Source: Pseudorhodoplanes sp049324435
Lineage (GTDB): Bacteria; Pseudomonadota; Alphaproteobacteria; Rhizobiales; Xanthobacteraceae
Direction: 5' to 3'
Length of the DNA stretch: 64,000 nucleotides
NCBI GenBank assembly: GCA_049324435.1
Contig: JBMOOQ010000009.1
Location: forward strand, 33,210 to 97,209
The notes beneath the pieces were generated by a model. The model was not told the DNA's origin and did not search any database. It saw only the letters and a list, made by a program, of their open reading frames with translations. Shown here in pieces: positions 34,654 to 43,261 of this stretch (the stretch's first letter is position 1; each line of letters begins with the position of its first letter). The position numbers and the translations under genes are program-made.

Positions 34654-35238
34654 ATGGGTCTTAGCACGCTCGTTCTCGGACTGATTGTATTTTTCGCGCC
34701 GCATGTGTTCGTGACGCGGCGCGAGGCGCGCGCCCGGCTGATTGCGCGGATCGGCGAAGCGCCGTACAAGATCGCATTCTCAGTGATATCCGCAATCGGA
34801 ATTGCGCTCATCGCCTATGGCTTTGCGCGCTACCGCGCGACCGAGTGGATCAATCTCTGGGATCCGCCGGTCTGGGCCCGCCATCTTGCGCTGCAACTGA
34901 ACTGGCTGGCGATGATCTGCATCGCCGCCGCCTATATCCCGGGAAATATCAAGCGCGCCCTGAAACACCCGATGCTCGTCGGGGTCAAGATATGGGCCTT
35001 CGCGCATCTGATTGCCAACGGCGACCTCGGCTCGATCATTCTGTTCGGATCGTTTCTCGCGTGGGCGGTGTTCGACCGCATCACACTGAAGCGGCGCAGC
35101 GATTCAGGCGCCCCGGCGATCCGCAATGGCGGATGGCGTGCCGATCTGGCCGCGATCGTGGTCGGTACGGCGGTCTATGCCGCAATCGTTTTCTACCTGC
35201 ACCTTGCCCTGATCGGTGTGCCGGTCATCGGCGGTTGA
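34654..35238 (+). CDS. NnrU-family membrane protein
   Basis: A 194-residue membrane protein with about five to six hydrophobic helices. It has LVLGLIVFFAPHVF, ARIGEAPYKIAFSVISAIGIALIAYGFARYR, PVWARHLALQLNW and KHPMLVGVKIWAFAHLIANGDLGSIILFGSFLAW, the hallmark NnrU stretch. NnrU is named from denitrification clusters, where it is needed for nitrite/NO metabolism. No denitrification genes are nearby, so this copy may have another heme- or membrane-related role. ATG 34654 chosen. Confidence 0.9.
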   Translation: MGLSTLVLGLIVFFAPHVFVTRREARARLIARIGEAPYKIAFSVISAIGIALIAYGFARYRATEWINLWDPPVWARHLALQLNWLAMICIAAAYIPGNIKRALKHPMLVGVKIWAFAHLIANGDLGSIILFGSFLAWAVFDRITLKRRSDSGAPAIRNGGWRADLAAIVVGTAVYAAIVFYLHLALIGVPVIGG

Positions 35239-35277
35239 TCTGGCGCAACCGCGCGTGCGTGGTGCGCCGCGCTTCAC

Positions 35278-36501
35278 CTACGCGAACTGAACCTGGATGG
35301 TGTGGTCTCGCATATGGGCAACCGTGCAGGCGCGTGAAAATTTGTCCGCCCCGATCTGCAGCTTGAAGCGCTGCGGGATTCCCGCGGTGCTGGTTACATC
35401 GAGGCTCGCGCCATGATCGGACAGGCCGCGGACCGTGCAGTCGATGGTCGAATGACCCGCGTTGAACGAAATCCGCCCGGCCTTGAACACACGGCGCAAC
35501 GTTCCGGTCAGGTCGGGCTTTTCGGCCTTCCACAGCGAACAGGTATTTCGTCCGGCACCCTTTGAGGCATAAAGCGCTTCATCGGCGCGTTGCAGGAGAT
35601 CGCCGATGTCGCGGGCGCTGTCGTCGATCGACGACACGCCGAAGCTCGCCGTGAAACGCAGCGGGCTGAACTTGCCCGGTATGAAGATCGTTGCGATCGC
35701 GGCGCGCAGCTTCTCGGCAACGCCCATCGCGGCCGGACCGTCGACATGCGGCAGCACGATTGCGAATTCCTCGCCGCCGATCCGGCCGACCAGATCGCTC
35801 GTTCGCAATTCCTGATGGCAAACCTCGATACAGGCCTTGAGTGCGAGGTCGCCGACCGCGTGTCCGTTCTCGTCGTTGATCGCCTTGAAGTGGTCGAGAT
35901 CGAAGGTGATGCAGCTCAGCGGGTGCTTGTGCCGCCGGGCCAGTGCGAAGGCGCGCTCGGCTTCCTGCCGGAAGGCCTGGCGCGCCAGCGCACCGGTCAG
36001 TCCGTCGCGCAGGATCAGCGTCCGCAGCTCAAGTTCGCTCATCGCCACCGCGGCAAGATCGGCCAGTATTTTGATATCGTCGTCGCCGAAAGCGCGCGGC
36101 TTGACGTCCATGGCGCACAGCGTGCCAATCGCCGTGCCGTCGGGCGTTCGCAGCTGCGTCCCTGCATAGAAGCGAATATAGGGCGGGCTTGCGACGAAAG
36201 GGTTGTCCTTAAGCCGGGGGTCCGCTGTGGCGTCGGTCACCACCATCGGCTCATTGAGCTGTATCGCCAGGTTACAGAAAGAAGTGCCCTTTTCGGTTTC
36301 GGTGTTCGCAAGTCCTTGCCGCGCCTTGTACCACTGGCGGTGACCGTCGAGGAACGTCACCGTCGCCATCGGCACGTTGAAGATGCGTGTGGTCAGCCGC
36401 GTGATGCGGTCGAACGCCTCTTCCGGGGGCGTGTCGAGCACGTCATACTTGGCGAGCGCGGCAAGGCGCTTGTCCTCGGCGATATTGGTGTCGGTCTGCA
36501 T
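35278..36501 (-). CDS. GAF-GGDEF diguanylate cyclase with C-terminal PilZ domain
   Basis: A 407-residue cytosolic signalling protein. GAF domain at about 20-160 (FCNLAIQLNEPMVVTDA, FYAGTQLRTPDGTAIGTLC). GGDEF domain at about 163-325, with the active site GGEEF at 242-246 and an RxxD inhibitory site (RTSD 233-236) five residues before it. PilZ-like domain at about 335-407 (RRVFKAGRISF, CTVRGLSDHGASLDV). It should make c-di-GMP, be product-inhibited through the I-site and perhaps bind the product in PilZ. ATG 36501 is used; an in-frame start eight codons earlier exists. Confidence 0.9.
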   Translation of the reverse strand: MQTDTNIAEDKRLAALAKYDVLDTPPEEAFDRITRLTTRIFNVPMATVTFLDGHRQWYKARQGLANTETEKGTSFCNLAIQLNEPMVVTDATADPRLKDNPFVASPPYIRFYAGTQLRTPDGTAIGTLCAMDVKPRAFGDDDIKILADLAAVAMSELELRTLILRDGLTGALARQAFRQEAERAFALARRHKHPLSCITFDLDHFKAINDENGHAVGDLALKACIEVCHQELRTSDLVGRIGGEEFAIVLPHVDGPAAMGVAEKLRAAIATIFIPGKFSPLRFTASFGVSSIDDSARDIGDLLQRADEALYASKGAGRNTCSLWKAEKPDLTGTLRRVFKAGRISFNAGHSTIDCTVRGLSDHGASLDVTSTAGIPQRFKLQIGADKFSRACTVAHMRDHTIQVQFA

Positions 36502-36996
36502 GGTCCGATTCCGGGCGGCGGACAACGATCCGGCGGTCCTGAGCGGATTATCCGCGCAGACTGTTGAAGAACCATTTGTGGTCTTGCTTGACGGTTGGTT
36601 TACGTCCGGCCCGTCCGCCCGTTTGCATGTCAGCCCAGCTGCCGGTCAGGCCGAGAGGTAGCGCTTCCCGAGCATGACATGCACGCCCTTGTTGCCATTG
36701 ACGATCTGCATGATGCGCAAGTCCGCCGCGAGGCTGCAGAGCGTAAGCGTATAAGAATCCTGCCGCGACAGACCGGTGAATGGCCGTCAGCGCCGGTGCG
36801 GTGGTGAACCCGGCCTTCGCGTCGGGCAGCATTCCGGGCCGGCCCGAGACAATGGGGCATGGTTTGCGTTCGATCCGGTGTGGCGCCTGTCCCGATCATC
36901 CCTGAGCCGAGGTGTACTCTTCCCATCTCACGCCCAATCCGCTACTTCGCTGCCGGTATTGGGCCACGTCACATGGCCCGCCGGGAGTGTGCAGCC
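36502..36996. other. Long gap before panB
   Basis: Nearly 500 bases without a confident gene. On the minus strand 46 codons are open at 36646-36786 and read like protein (SRQDSYTLTLCSLAADLRIMQIVNGNKG and on to KRYLSA). A stop blocks the frame upstream, and only a TTG or internal ATG could start it. This may be a very small gene or a decayed remnant. The rest shows nothing. Confidence 0.35.
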
Positions 36997-37818
36997 GTGT
37001 CCGTCCAGCAAGAGATCAGGCGCCTGACCGCGCCGGACATCCGTGCCCGCAAGGGCGGCGATCCGATCGTGATGCTGACGTCGTATCACGCGCATACCGC
37101 GCGGCTTGTCGACAAATATTGCGACGTGATCCTTGTCGGGGACTCGCTCGGCATGGTCATGCATGGGCTCGAGACCACGATACCCGTTACGCTCGACATG
37201 ATGATCCTGCAGGGCCACGCGGTGATGCGCGGAAGCAAGCAGGCGCTGGTCGTGGTCGACATGCCGTTCGGCTCCTATGAGCAGTCGAAAGAACAGGCTT
37301 TCGCCTCCTGCGCGCGCGTGCTGAAGGAGACCACCTGCGGCGCGATCAAGCTGGAAGGCGGCGTGCGCATGGCCGAGACCATCCGTTTCCTTGCCGAGCG
37401 CGGCGTGCCGGTGATGGCGCATGTTGGTCTGACCCCGCAGGCGATCAACACCATCGGCTCGTTCAAGGCGCAGGGCCGCGACGAAGCCGACTGGGCGCGG
37501 ATCGAGGAGGACGCAAAAGCGGTGGCGGAGGCCGGCGCGTTCTCGGTGGTGATCGAAGCCGTGGCCGAGCCGCTGGCGCGCAAGATCACCGCGCAGATTC
37601 CGATCCCGACCATCGGCATCGGCGCAAGCCCGGCCTGCGACGGCCAGGTGCTGGTGCTGGAGGACATGCTCGGGCTGTCGCCGCGGGTGCCGAAATTCGT
37701 CAAGCGCTACGGCGATCTCGGCCCCGGCATCGAAGCCGCCATCAAGGGCTATGCCGACGAAGTGCGAAGCCGCGCCTTTCCGGGGCCGGAGCATGTGTAC
37801 GGTATGCGGAAAAAGTAG
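36997..37818 (+). CDS. panB: 3-methyl-2-oxobutanoate hydroxymethyltransferase
   Basis: First committed step of pantothenate synthesis: ketopantoate from 2-oxoisovalerate and 5,10-methylene-THF. The protein is 273 residues from GTG 36997, giving the usual N-terminus SVQQEIRRLTAPDIRARKG. Barrel motifs are VMLTSYHAHTARLVD, ILVGDSLGMVMHG, VVDMPFGSYE, KLEGG, AHVGLTPQ and IPTIGIGASPACDGQVLVLEDMLGL. ATG 36973 is an alternative. panC is not adjacent. Confidence 0.95.
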   Translation: MSVQQEIRRLTAPDIRARKGGDPIVMLTSYHAHTARLVDKYCDVILVGDSLGMVMHGLETTIPVTLDMMILQGHAVMRGSKQALVVVDMPFGSYEQSKEQAFASCARVLKETTCGAIKLEGGVRMAETIRFLAERGVPVMAHVGLTPQAINTIGSFKAQGRDEADWARIEEDAKAVAEAGAFSVVIEAVAEPLARKITAQIPIPTIGIGASPACDGQVLVLEDMLGLSPRVPKFVKRYGDLGPGIEAAIKGYADEVRSRAFPGPEHVYGMRKK

Positions 37819-37947
37819 GCGTTCTTCCGCAGCTGTGCTTTCGCGTTCGGTGCGCTGCGCGGTAAGGTGGAGCCTGCAAGCGTGGCGGATGCGATCGGGG
37901 AACTCCCGCGTTGCAATGCCTCCTCGGCGGCGACATCCCGGGTGCGC

Positions 37948-38700
37948 ATGATGTTTCCGATTCAGACCGGCGTCCCCTATCGCACTGCGCCGTTTGTCAC
38001 CTGGTGGCTGATCGCCATTAATGTCGCGATCTTTGTCTACCAGTCGGGTCTGTCTCCGTTTGCGCTGGAACGGTTCCTCGAACGCTATGCCCTTATTCCG
38101 GGGCGCTACTTTTCTTCGTCATGGTTTCCGCCTCCGGCGGAATTTGCCGATTACCTGCCGTTCGCGACCAACATGTTCCTTCATGGCGGATGGCTGCATC
38201 TGATCGTCAATATGTGGATGCTGTATCTGTTCGGACCTGCGGTGGAAGACCGGCTCGGCCGTGTACGCTATCTGTTGTTCTATCTGGCTTGCGGTGTGGC
38301 TGCTTCAATCACGCACACACATTTCAACGCGGAGTCGTTGGTTCCGGCGCTGGGCGCCTCGGGCGCAATCGCCGGTGTGATCGGATGCTTTGTCCGGCTG
38401 TTTCCGCTTGCCAATCTCATCGTGGTGATTCCGATCCTGTTCGTGCCGTTGTTCTTTGAGCTTCCGGCACTGGTTTTTGTCGCGCTATGGTTTGCGATCC
38501 AGCTGGTGCAGGGCGCGGTCGAACTGATCCGCCCGCCGGTCGGCGGCGGCATTGCATGGTGGGCGCATATCGGCGGCTTTGTCGCAGGACTTTTGCTGAC
38601 GCCCTTGCTGGTGCGCTCGCCCGGCAAGTATCGCCGGTATTATGCCGACGAGGGCATTTACGGATTTTCGCCGGACGGACGGCGCAGGTCGCGGGAGTAG
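37948..38700 (+). CDS. Rhomboid-family intramembrane serine protease
   Basis: A 250-residue membrane protease with about six hydrophobic helices. The serine is Ser138 in LGASGAIAGVIG and the histidine is His207 in AWWAHIGGFVAG. The HGGWLHLIVNMWMLYLFG loop is the conserved L1/helix-2 region. Rhomboids cut transmembrane helices with a Ser-His dyad, so this one looks active. A GTG just before the chosen ATG is also possible. The SDH-protease gene follows after seven bases. Confidence 0.92.
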   Translation: MMFPIQTGVPYRTAPFVTWWLIAINVAIFVYQSGLSPFALERFLERYALIPGRYFSSSWFPPPAEFADYLPFATNMFLHGGWLHLIVNMWMLYLFGPAVEDRLGRVRYLLFYLACGVAASITHTHFNAESLVPALGASGAIAGVIGCFVRLFPLANLIVVIPILFVPLFFELPALVFVALWFAIQLVQGAVELIRPPVGGGIAWWAHIGGFVAGLLLTPLLVRSPGKYRRYYADEGIYGFSPDGRRRSRE

Positions 38701-38707
38701 GACGCCG

Positions 38708-39529
38708 ATGAGCGTGACCGATATCTTCTGGCTGTTCTTTATGTTTACCGCGCTGCAGCCGCTGCTGCGGCAGCGGATGCTGGAAGCGATGCGCACCCGC
38801 AAGATTGCTCAGATCGAACGGGACCGCAAATCGCGGGTGATCCTGCTGGTCCATCGGCAGGAGACCATGAGGCTGCTTGGCTTTCCGCTGATGCGCTATA
38901 TCGATGTCAATGATTCGGAAGAGGTGCTGCGCGCGGTTCAAATGACCGACGACGACGTGCCGCTCGATATCGTCTTGCACACGCCGGGCGGTCTTGTGCT
39001 CGCTTCGTTACAGATTGCGCGCGCGATCAAGGCGCACAAGGCCAAGGTCACGGTGTTCGTGCCGCATTATGCGATGTCGGGCGGTACGCTGATCGCACTT
39101 GCGGCAGACGAGATCGTGATGTGCCGGCATTCCGTGCTCGGACCGATCGATCCGCAACTTGGTCAGTCGCCGGCTGCATCGATCCTCAAGGTGGTCGAGC
39201 AAAAGCCGGTCGCTGAAATTGACGATCAGACACTGGTGTTGGCCGATATCGGCCGCAAGGCGATTGCTCAGGTCAGGGCCGCGGCGCGGGAGTTGCTGTC
39301 TGGCACCATGCCCGACGACAAGGCCGAAGCGCTCGCCGAAAAGCTTTCCGGCGGATACTGGACCCATGACTATCCGATCACTCCGGATCAGGCGCGGGAT
39401 ATGGGACTTCCGGTCTGCACCGAGATGCCGAATGCGGTGCTGGAGCTGATGACGCTTTACCCGCAGCCTGTGCGGGCGCAGGGTGGCGGTGTGGAATATA
39501 TCCCGGTGCCGCGTCAGAAAAAGGCATGA
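38708..39529 (+). CDS. SDH-family (Clp-fold) membrane-associated serine protease
   Basis: A 273-residue protein of the serine dehydrogenase-proteinase/DUF114 family, with a ClpP/SppA-like fold. An N-terminal helix (FWLFFMFTALQPLL) anchors it in the membrane. Catalytic candidates are Ser124 in HYAMSGGTLIALAADEIVM and Asp148 in LGPIDPQLG, with His141 nearby. LHTPGGLVLAS forms the oxyanion region. It starts seven bases after the rhomboid stop, so two membrane proteases share a transcript. Confidence 0.87.
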   Translation: MSVTDIFWLFFMFTALQPLLRQRMLEAMRTRKIAQIERDRKSRVILLVHRQETMRLLGFPLMRYIDVNDSEEVLRAVQMTDDDVPLDIVLHTPGGLVLASLQIARAIKAHKAKVTVFVPHYAMSGGTLIALAADEIVMCRHSVLGPIDPQLGQSPAASILKVVEQKPVAEIDDQTLVLADIGRKAIAQVRAAARELLSGTMPDDKAEALAEKLSGGYWTHDYPITPDQARDMGLPVCTEMPNAVLELMTLYPQPVRAQGGGVEYIPVPRQKKA

Positions 39530-39571
39530 CCGCGGGTTGCGCCAGCCAGAGGAAATTGCGGCAGACAGAGG

Positions 39572-40066
39572 ATGGCCATGAAGTTTCTCGAGCGGATGAA
39601 CATCGGCACTGAACAATGGAGGCTCGCAACGGCCTATGAGAAGTTCGAGCAGATCGTCGTTCTGATTCTGACCGGCCTGATCATCGTGGTCATCGCATCG
39701 GCGATCTGGCATCTGGCCGTCAAAATCCTGTTTGCGCTGGTGCTGACAAGTTTGGATCCCACCGATCCAGCCGTGTTCCAGACCGTGTTCGGCATGATCT
39801 TCACGGTCATTATCGCCCTGGAGTTCAAGCATTCCATTCTGGTGATGGTCAAGCGTGAGCAAAGCGTGGTTCAGGTTCGCACGGTGGTGCTGATTGCCAT
39901 GCTTGCCGTCCTGCGAAAGTTTATTATCATCGATCTTTCGGCGACGACGGCCAACCAGATGTTTGCGCTTGCAGCCGGGATTGTGGCGCTCGGGGCGGTG
40001 TATTGGCTGGTCCGCGATCAGGACAGCAAGGCGGAGCGCGACAGGCGCAAGCGAGCAGAGCCGTGA
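39572..40066 (+). CDS. PsiE-family membrane protein
   Basis: A 164-residue membrane protein with four hydrophobic helices; FEQIVVLILTGLIIVVIASAIW, FQTVFGMIFTVIIALEFKHSILVM and VVLIAMLAVLRKFIIIDL match the phosphate-starvation-inducible PsiE family. Function not established. Its TGA overlaps the GTG of the thioredoxin gene (GTGA). Confidence 0.85.
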   Translation: MAMKFLERMNIGTEQWRLATAYEKFEQIVVLILTGLIIVVIASAIWHLAVKILFALVLTSLDPTDPAVFQTVFGMIFTVIIALEFKHSILVMVKREQSVVQVRTVVLIAMLAVLRKFIIIDLSATTANQMFALAAGIVALGAVYWLVRDQDSKAERDRRKRAEP

Positions 40067-40503
40067 GCGAAGCTGCCATTCATATCGTTTGCCCGCATTG
40101 CGATGCCGTCAATCGTATTCCGGCAGACAAGCCCGCTCAGGCCGCCAAATGCGGCCGCTGTCATCGCTCGATATTCGAAGGCAAGCCCGTCGATGTTGAT
40201 GCGGTGCGGCTCGAAAAAAATATCAAAGACAACGACATTCCGGTTGTCGTCGATTTCTGGGCGCCATGGTGCGGACCGTGCCGCATGATGGCGCCGGCCT
40301 ATGCGCGGGCGGCCGCGCAGCTTGAGCCGACGGTTCGCTTGCTGAAAGTCGATACCCAGAACAATCCTGCAGCTGCGGAGAAATACAACATCCAGGCAAT
40401 CCCCACGCTGATGCTGTTCCGCGGCGGCCGGACCGTTGATCGCCTGAGCGGTGCGCTGGACGAGCGCAGCCTGCAGCAATGGATCATGAGGCATGTGGCC
40501 TGA
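40063..40503 (+). CDS. trxC: Thioredoxin 2 with N-terminal zinc ribbon
   Basis: A 146-residue thioredoxin 2. Zinc-ribbon cysteines are Cys10/Cys13 (VCPHCDAVN) and Cys30/Cys33 (KCGRCHR), and the redox site is WCGPC (Cys70, Cys73) followed by AIPTLMLFRGG with the cis-proline. It reduces cytosolic disulfides, especially under oxidative stress. GTG 40063 overlaps the psiE-like stop. Its own 3' end overlaps the lactamase start by 11 bases. Confidence 0.93.
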   Translation: MSEAAIHIVCPHCDAVNRIPADKPAQAAKCGRCHRSIFEGKPVDVDAVRLEKNIKDNDIPVVVDFWAPWCGPCRMMAPAYARAAAQLEPTVRLLKVDTQNNPAAAEKYNIQAIPTLMLFRGGRTVDRLSGALDERSLQQWIMRHVA

Positions 40504-41746
40504 TCCGATCCCGCGATTGCAGCAATCGCTAAACGTCCCCAAAACTGCGAGAAGCGGCAGCCGCCCCGCTGGCGGCGCATGGCGTGCATCTGCAAGGATA
40601 CGATGGCGTGCGGCCTGGCGTTCGATCGCCTTTGCGTCGGCTCTTCTTGCGGCCGGTCCGTCGTGTGCCTCCGATACGATCCGGGCGGCAGTCGATCGCG
40701 CCATCCAGCCGATGATGAAGGAGCACGATGTCCCCGGCATGGCGGTCGGGGTCATCGCCGGCGGGACGTCTTTCTTCTTCTATTACGGTGTGGCTTCGAA
40801 GGAAGAAGGTGTGAAGGTCAATGCCGACACGCTGTTCGAGATCGGCTCTATCAGCAAGATGGTGACGGCGACGCTTGCCGGCTACGCGCAGGCGCAGGGC
40901 AGGCTGTCGCTCGACGATCATCCGGGCAGGTATATTCCCGAGCTGCAGGACAGCGCGCTCGGCAAGGTCACACTGCTCAATCTCGGCACTTACACCGCGG
41001 GCGGATTGCCGCTGCATTTGCCGAATGCAGTCAGGACCGACGCTCAGATGATGGCCTTCCTCAAGAAGTGGAAACCCGCGGCTATGCCCGGTACGCGGCG
41101 TGACTATTCCAATCCGAGCACCGGCCTGCTCGGGCGCGTGACGGCATCGGCGATGAACGGCAATTTTTCGGACCTGATCGAACATCAGCTCTTGCCGAAG
41201 CTCGGTGTCACAGCTTGCTTCATCCGCGTGCCGCAGGCGCAGATCGGCAACTACGCGTCGGGCTATCGCGACAACAAGCCGGTCAGGATGCGGCAGGCGG
41301 TGTTCGATCAGGAGGCCTATGGACTCAAATGCAATGCGGCGGGATTGCTGCGCTTCGTCCAAGCCAACATGCGGCCCGACATGCTGGAGCCGCCGGTCCG
41401 CAGCGCGGTGGAGGCCACACAGGTCGGGTATTTCAGGATCGGCGGCATGGTGCAGGGCTTTGGCTGGGAGCAATATCCGTTTCCGGTCGCGCTCAGGCAA
41501 CTCGTGGCTGGCAATTCTGCCGACATCAGCATGAAGCCCAATGCCGCGGTCAGGATCGATCCGCCGCACAGACCTGTGGCGCCGACGCTATTCAACAAGA
41601 CCGGCGCGACGTCGGGTTTCAGCGCCTATGCGGCCTTCGTGCCGGAGCGGGGGATCGGCATCGTGCTGCTGGCGAACAGATCCATCCCGGCGCCGGCCCG
41701 CGTCATCGCGGCGCACGCGGTGCTGGAGCGTCTGGCGCAGCAATGA
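40493..41746 (+). CDS. Class C beta-lactamase-family serine hydrolase
   Basis: A 417-residue protein with all class C signatures: SISK (Ser119, Lys122), YSN (205-207) and KTG (369-371). The N-terminus is Arg-rich with a probable signal segment (SIAFASALLAAGPSCAS, about 44-60). An export signal places it in the periplasm, where it may hydrolyse cephalosporins or act as a peptidoglycan esterase-like enzyme. The start is uncertain: ATG 40493 lies inside trxC; TTG 40517 is an alternative. No ampR is adjacent. Confidence 0.9.
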   Translation: MWPDPIPRLQQSLNVPKTARSGSRPAGGAWRASARIRWRAAWRSIAFASALLAAGPSCASDTIRAAVDRAIQPMMKEHDVPGMAVGVIAGGTSFFFYYGVASKEEGVKVNADTLFEIGSISKMVTATLAGYAQAQGRLSLDDHPGRYIPELQDSALGKVTLLNLGTYTAGGLPLHLPNAVRTDAQMMAFLKKWKPAAMPGTRRDYSNPSTGLLGRVTASAMNGNFSDLIEHQLLPKLGVTACFIRVPQAQIGNYASGYRDNKPVRMRQAVFDQEAYGLKCNAAGLLRFVQANMRPDMLEPPVRSAVEATQVGYFRIGGMVQGFGWEQYPFPVALRQLVAGNSADISMKPNAAVRIDPPHRPVAPTLFNKTGATSGFSAYAAFVPERGIGIVLLANRSIPAPARVIAAHAVLERLAQQ

Positions 41747-42047
41747 AGGTGGTCCCCCGAAAAGGCTCACGAGCCGTTGGCCGCAAAGCGCGCGAGCGGC
41801 ATTTCACGGCGGCCGGGTCGAGCGGGCGGCAGGTCCGGGCAAGCCGCGGCCGGGCGCGAGGATCGCGGATGATCATGGCTGCTCGCCCCGCCGAGGAGCG
41901 GTGCTCGCGGCCGAGGATTGCGGCTTTTACGACGATGAATGAAGGGGATAAGGCGGCTTTGCCTTGCCAGCGCCATATCGCTAGGTTACGGCACCGCTGT
42001 GCGAGCCGGCGGATAGGGGGCTCGAAGAACCGTCCGGGGACAAGCGT
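41747..42047. other. Intergenic region, nothing recognised
   Basis: About 300 GC-rich bases before the YfgM-like gene. Frames across it on both strands are Arg- and Ala-rich shadows. It likely holds the promoter of the yfgM-like-lipoprotein-der group, but no clear boxes are visible. Confidence 0.4.
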
Positions 42048-42698
42048 TTGGCTGATATCTTTCACGAAGTCGATGAGGAAGTCCGCCGCGAAAGGCTGAA
42101 GCGGCTGTGGGACCAGTACGGCCTCTATATCCTGGTCCTGGTTGTGCTTTTCGTCGCCGGCGTGGCCGGCTGGCGCGGCTTCGAATACTATCAGAATCAA
42201 AGGGCTGCGGAATTCGGCTCACAATTCGAAGCAGCCGCGGCGCTGGCCGAGGCCGGCAAGCTTGCGGAGGCCGAAAAGGAATTTGCCAGGATCGCAGCCG
42301 AGGGCAATCGCGGCTATCGCGTCCTCGCCCGCCTGCGCGAAGCCGAAGCCGCGATCCCGCGCGATCGCGCTGCCGCCGTCACGCAATTCGACGCGATTGC
42401 CGCCGACGCGAGTTTTGATCAGCGTTTCCGCGATCTTGCTGCGATCCGGGCAGGCCTGCTCCAAGTTGACACGGCGCCGCTGGCCGATATGCAAAAGCGG
42501 CTGGAGCCGGTTTCGGCCACAGGACGCCCATTCCGCCATACCGCGCGGGAGTTGCTGGCACTTTCGGCTTTCCGCGCCGGCGACAAGGCGGCGCTGCAGC
42601 GCTGGTCGGACCTGATCGCGTCCGATGCTGAAAGTCCCGCCCAGATGCGCGCCCGTATCGAGGCGATCTTGCTCCTGGCCGGCCTTGCGAAGGGGTGA
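42048..42698 (+). CDS. YfgM-like tetratricopeptide membrane protein
   Basis: A 216-residue protein starting at TTG 42048. A charged cytosolic N-terminus (ADIFHEVDEEVRRERLKRLWDQYG) leads to one membrane helix (LYILVLVVLFVAGVAGW) and a periplasmic helical part with TPR-like repeats, such as EAGKLAEAEKEFARIAA. YfgM assists periplasmic chaperones around the Sec translocon in E. coli. The order with der two genes downstream matches yfgM-bamB-der. Confidence 0.85.
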   Translation: MADIFHEVDEEVRRERLKRLWDQYGLYILVLVVLFVAGVAGWRGFEYYQNQRAAEFGSQFEAAAALAEAGKLAEAEKEFARIAAEGNRGYRVLARLREAEAAIPRDRAAAVTQFDAIAADASFDQRFRDLAAIRAGLLQVDTAPLADMQKRLEPVSATGRPFRHTARELLALSAFRAGDKAALQRWSDLIASDAESPAQMRARIEAILLLAGLAKG

Positions 42699-42702
42699 GG
42701 AT

Positions 42703-43218
42703 ATGGCGAAGGCGAGCCGATCGACATTGGTCATGGCCGCGCTATGCGCCGCTCTCGGCCTGTCCGGGTGCGCCAATGGCAATTTCGACCTCGACCCGGC
42801 GACCTGGTTCCCGGATGGCAAGAAGAAACTGCCCGGCGAGCGGCGCGAATTGTTTCCGGAAGGTGTGCCGGGCGTAACGCAGGGCATTCCGCCGGAACTG
42901 ATCCGCGGCAATCCGGCCCAGCAGGCGGCGCAGGATCCGGCACTTGCGCCGGCGCAGGACCAGCAGCAAGGCGAACAGCAAGCGCAGGATAAGCCGAAAC
43001 CGCGGCCGAAGAAGGTCGCCCGGCCGCGTCCCGCGCCGGCGCCTGAGCCGGAGCCCGATGCAGAACCCGCACCGCGCGCATCGCAATCCGCGCCACGGCA
43101 GGCCCAGCCGGCGTCGTCGGGGGCGTGGCCGGCGCCGCAGGCCCAGCAACAACAGCAGCAGGCACCGGCCGCCGGCGCGTGGCCCGCGCCGCCTGCGGCC
43201 GGCACCTTCACCCGCTGA
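42703..43218 (+). CDS. Proline/glutamine-rich lipoprotein
   Basis: A 171-residue predicted lipoprotein with lipobox LSGC (cysteine at about 23). The following FDLDPATWFPDGKKKLPGERRELFPEGVPGVTQG region is well ordered; the rest is Pro/Ala/Gln-rich (runs of Q and PAPEPEPD). It has no beta-propeller, yet it sits where bamB lies in other bacteria, between the YfgM-like gene and der. GAGG precedes ATG 42703. Family not recognised. Confidence 0.75.
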   Translation: MAKASRSTLVMAALCAALGLSGCANGNFDLDPATWFPDGKKKLPGERRELFPEGVPGVTQGIPPELIRGNPAQQAAQDPALAPAQDQQQGEQQAQDKPKPRPKKVARPRPAPAPEPEPDAEPAPRASQSAPRQAQPASSGAWPAPQAQQQQQQAPAAGAWPAPPAAGTFTR

Positions 43219-43261
43219 ATCAAAACGCGCGCGCCGCCGCGTGCGCCGCTAAGATCGGCCC

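Noticed and set aside
41215..42099. Plus-strand frame bridging the lactamase and the YfgM-like gene
   Set aside because: It is out of frame with both real genes and strongly basic without motifs.
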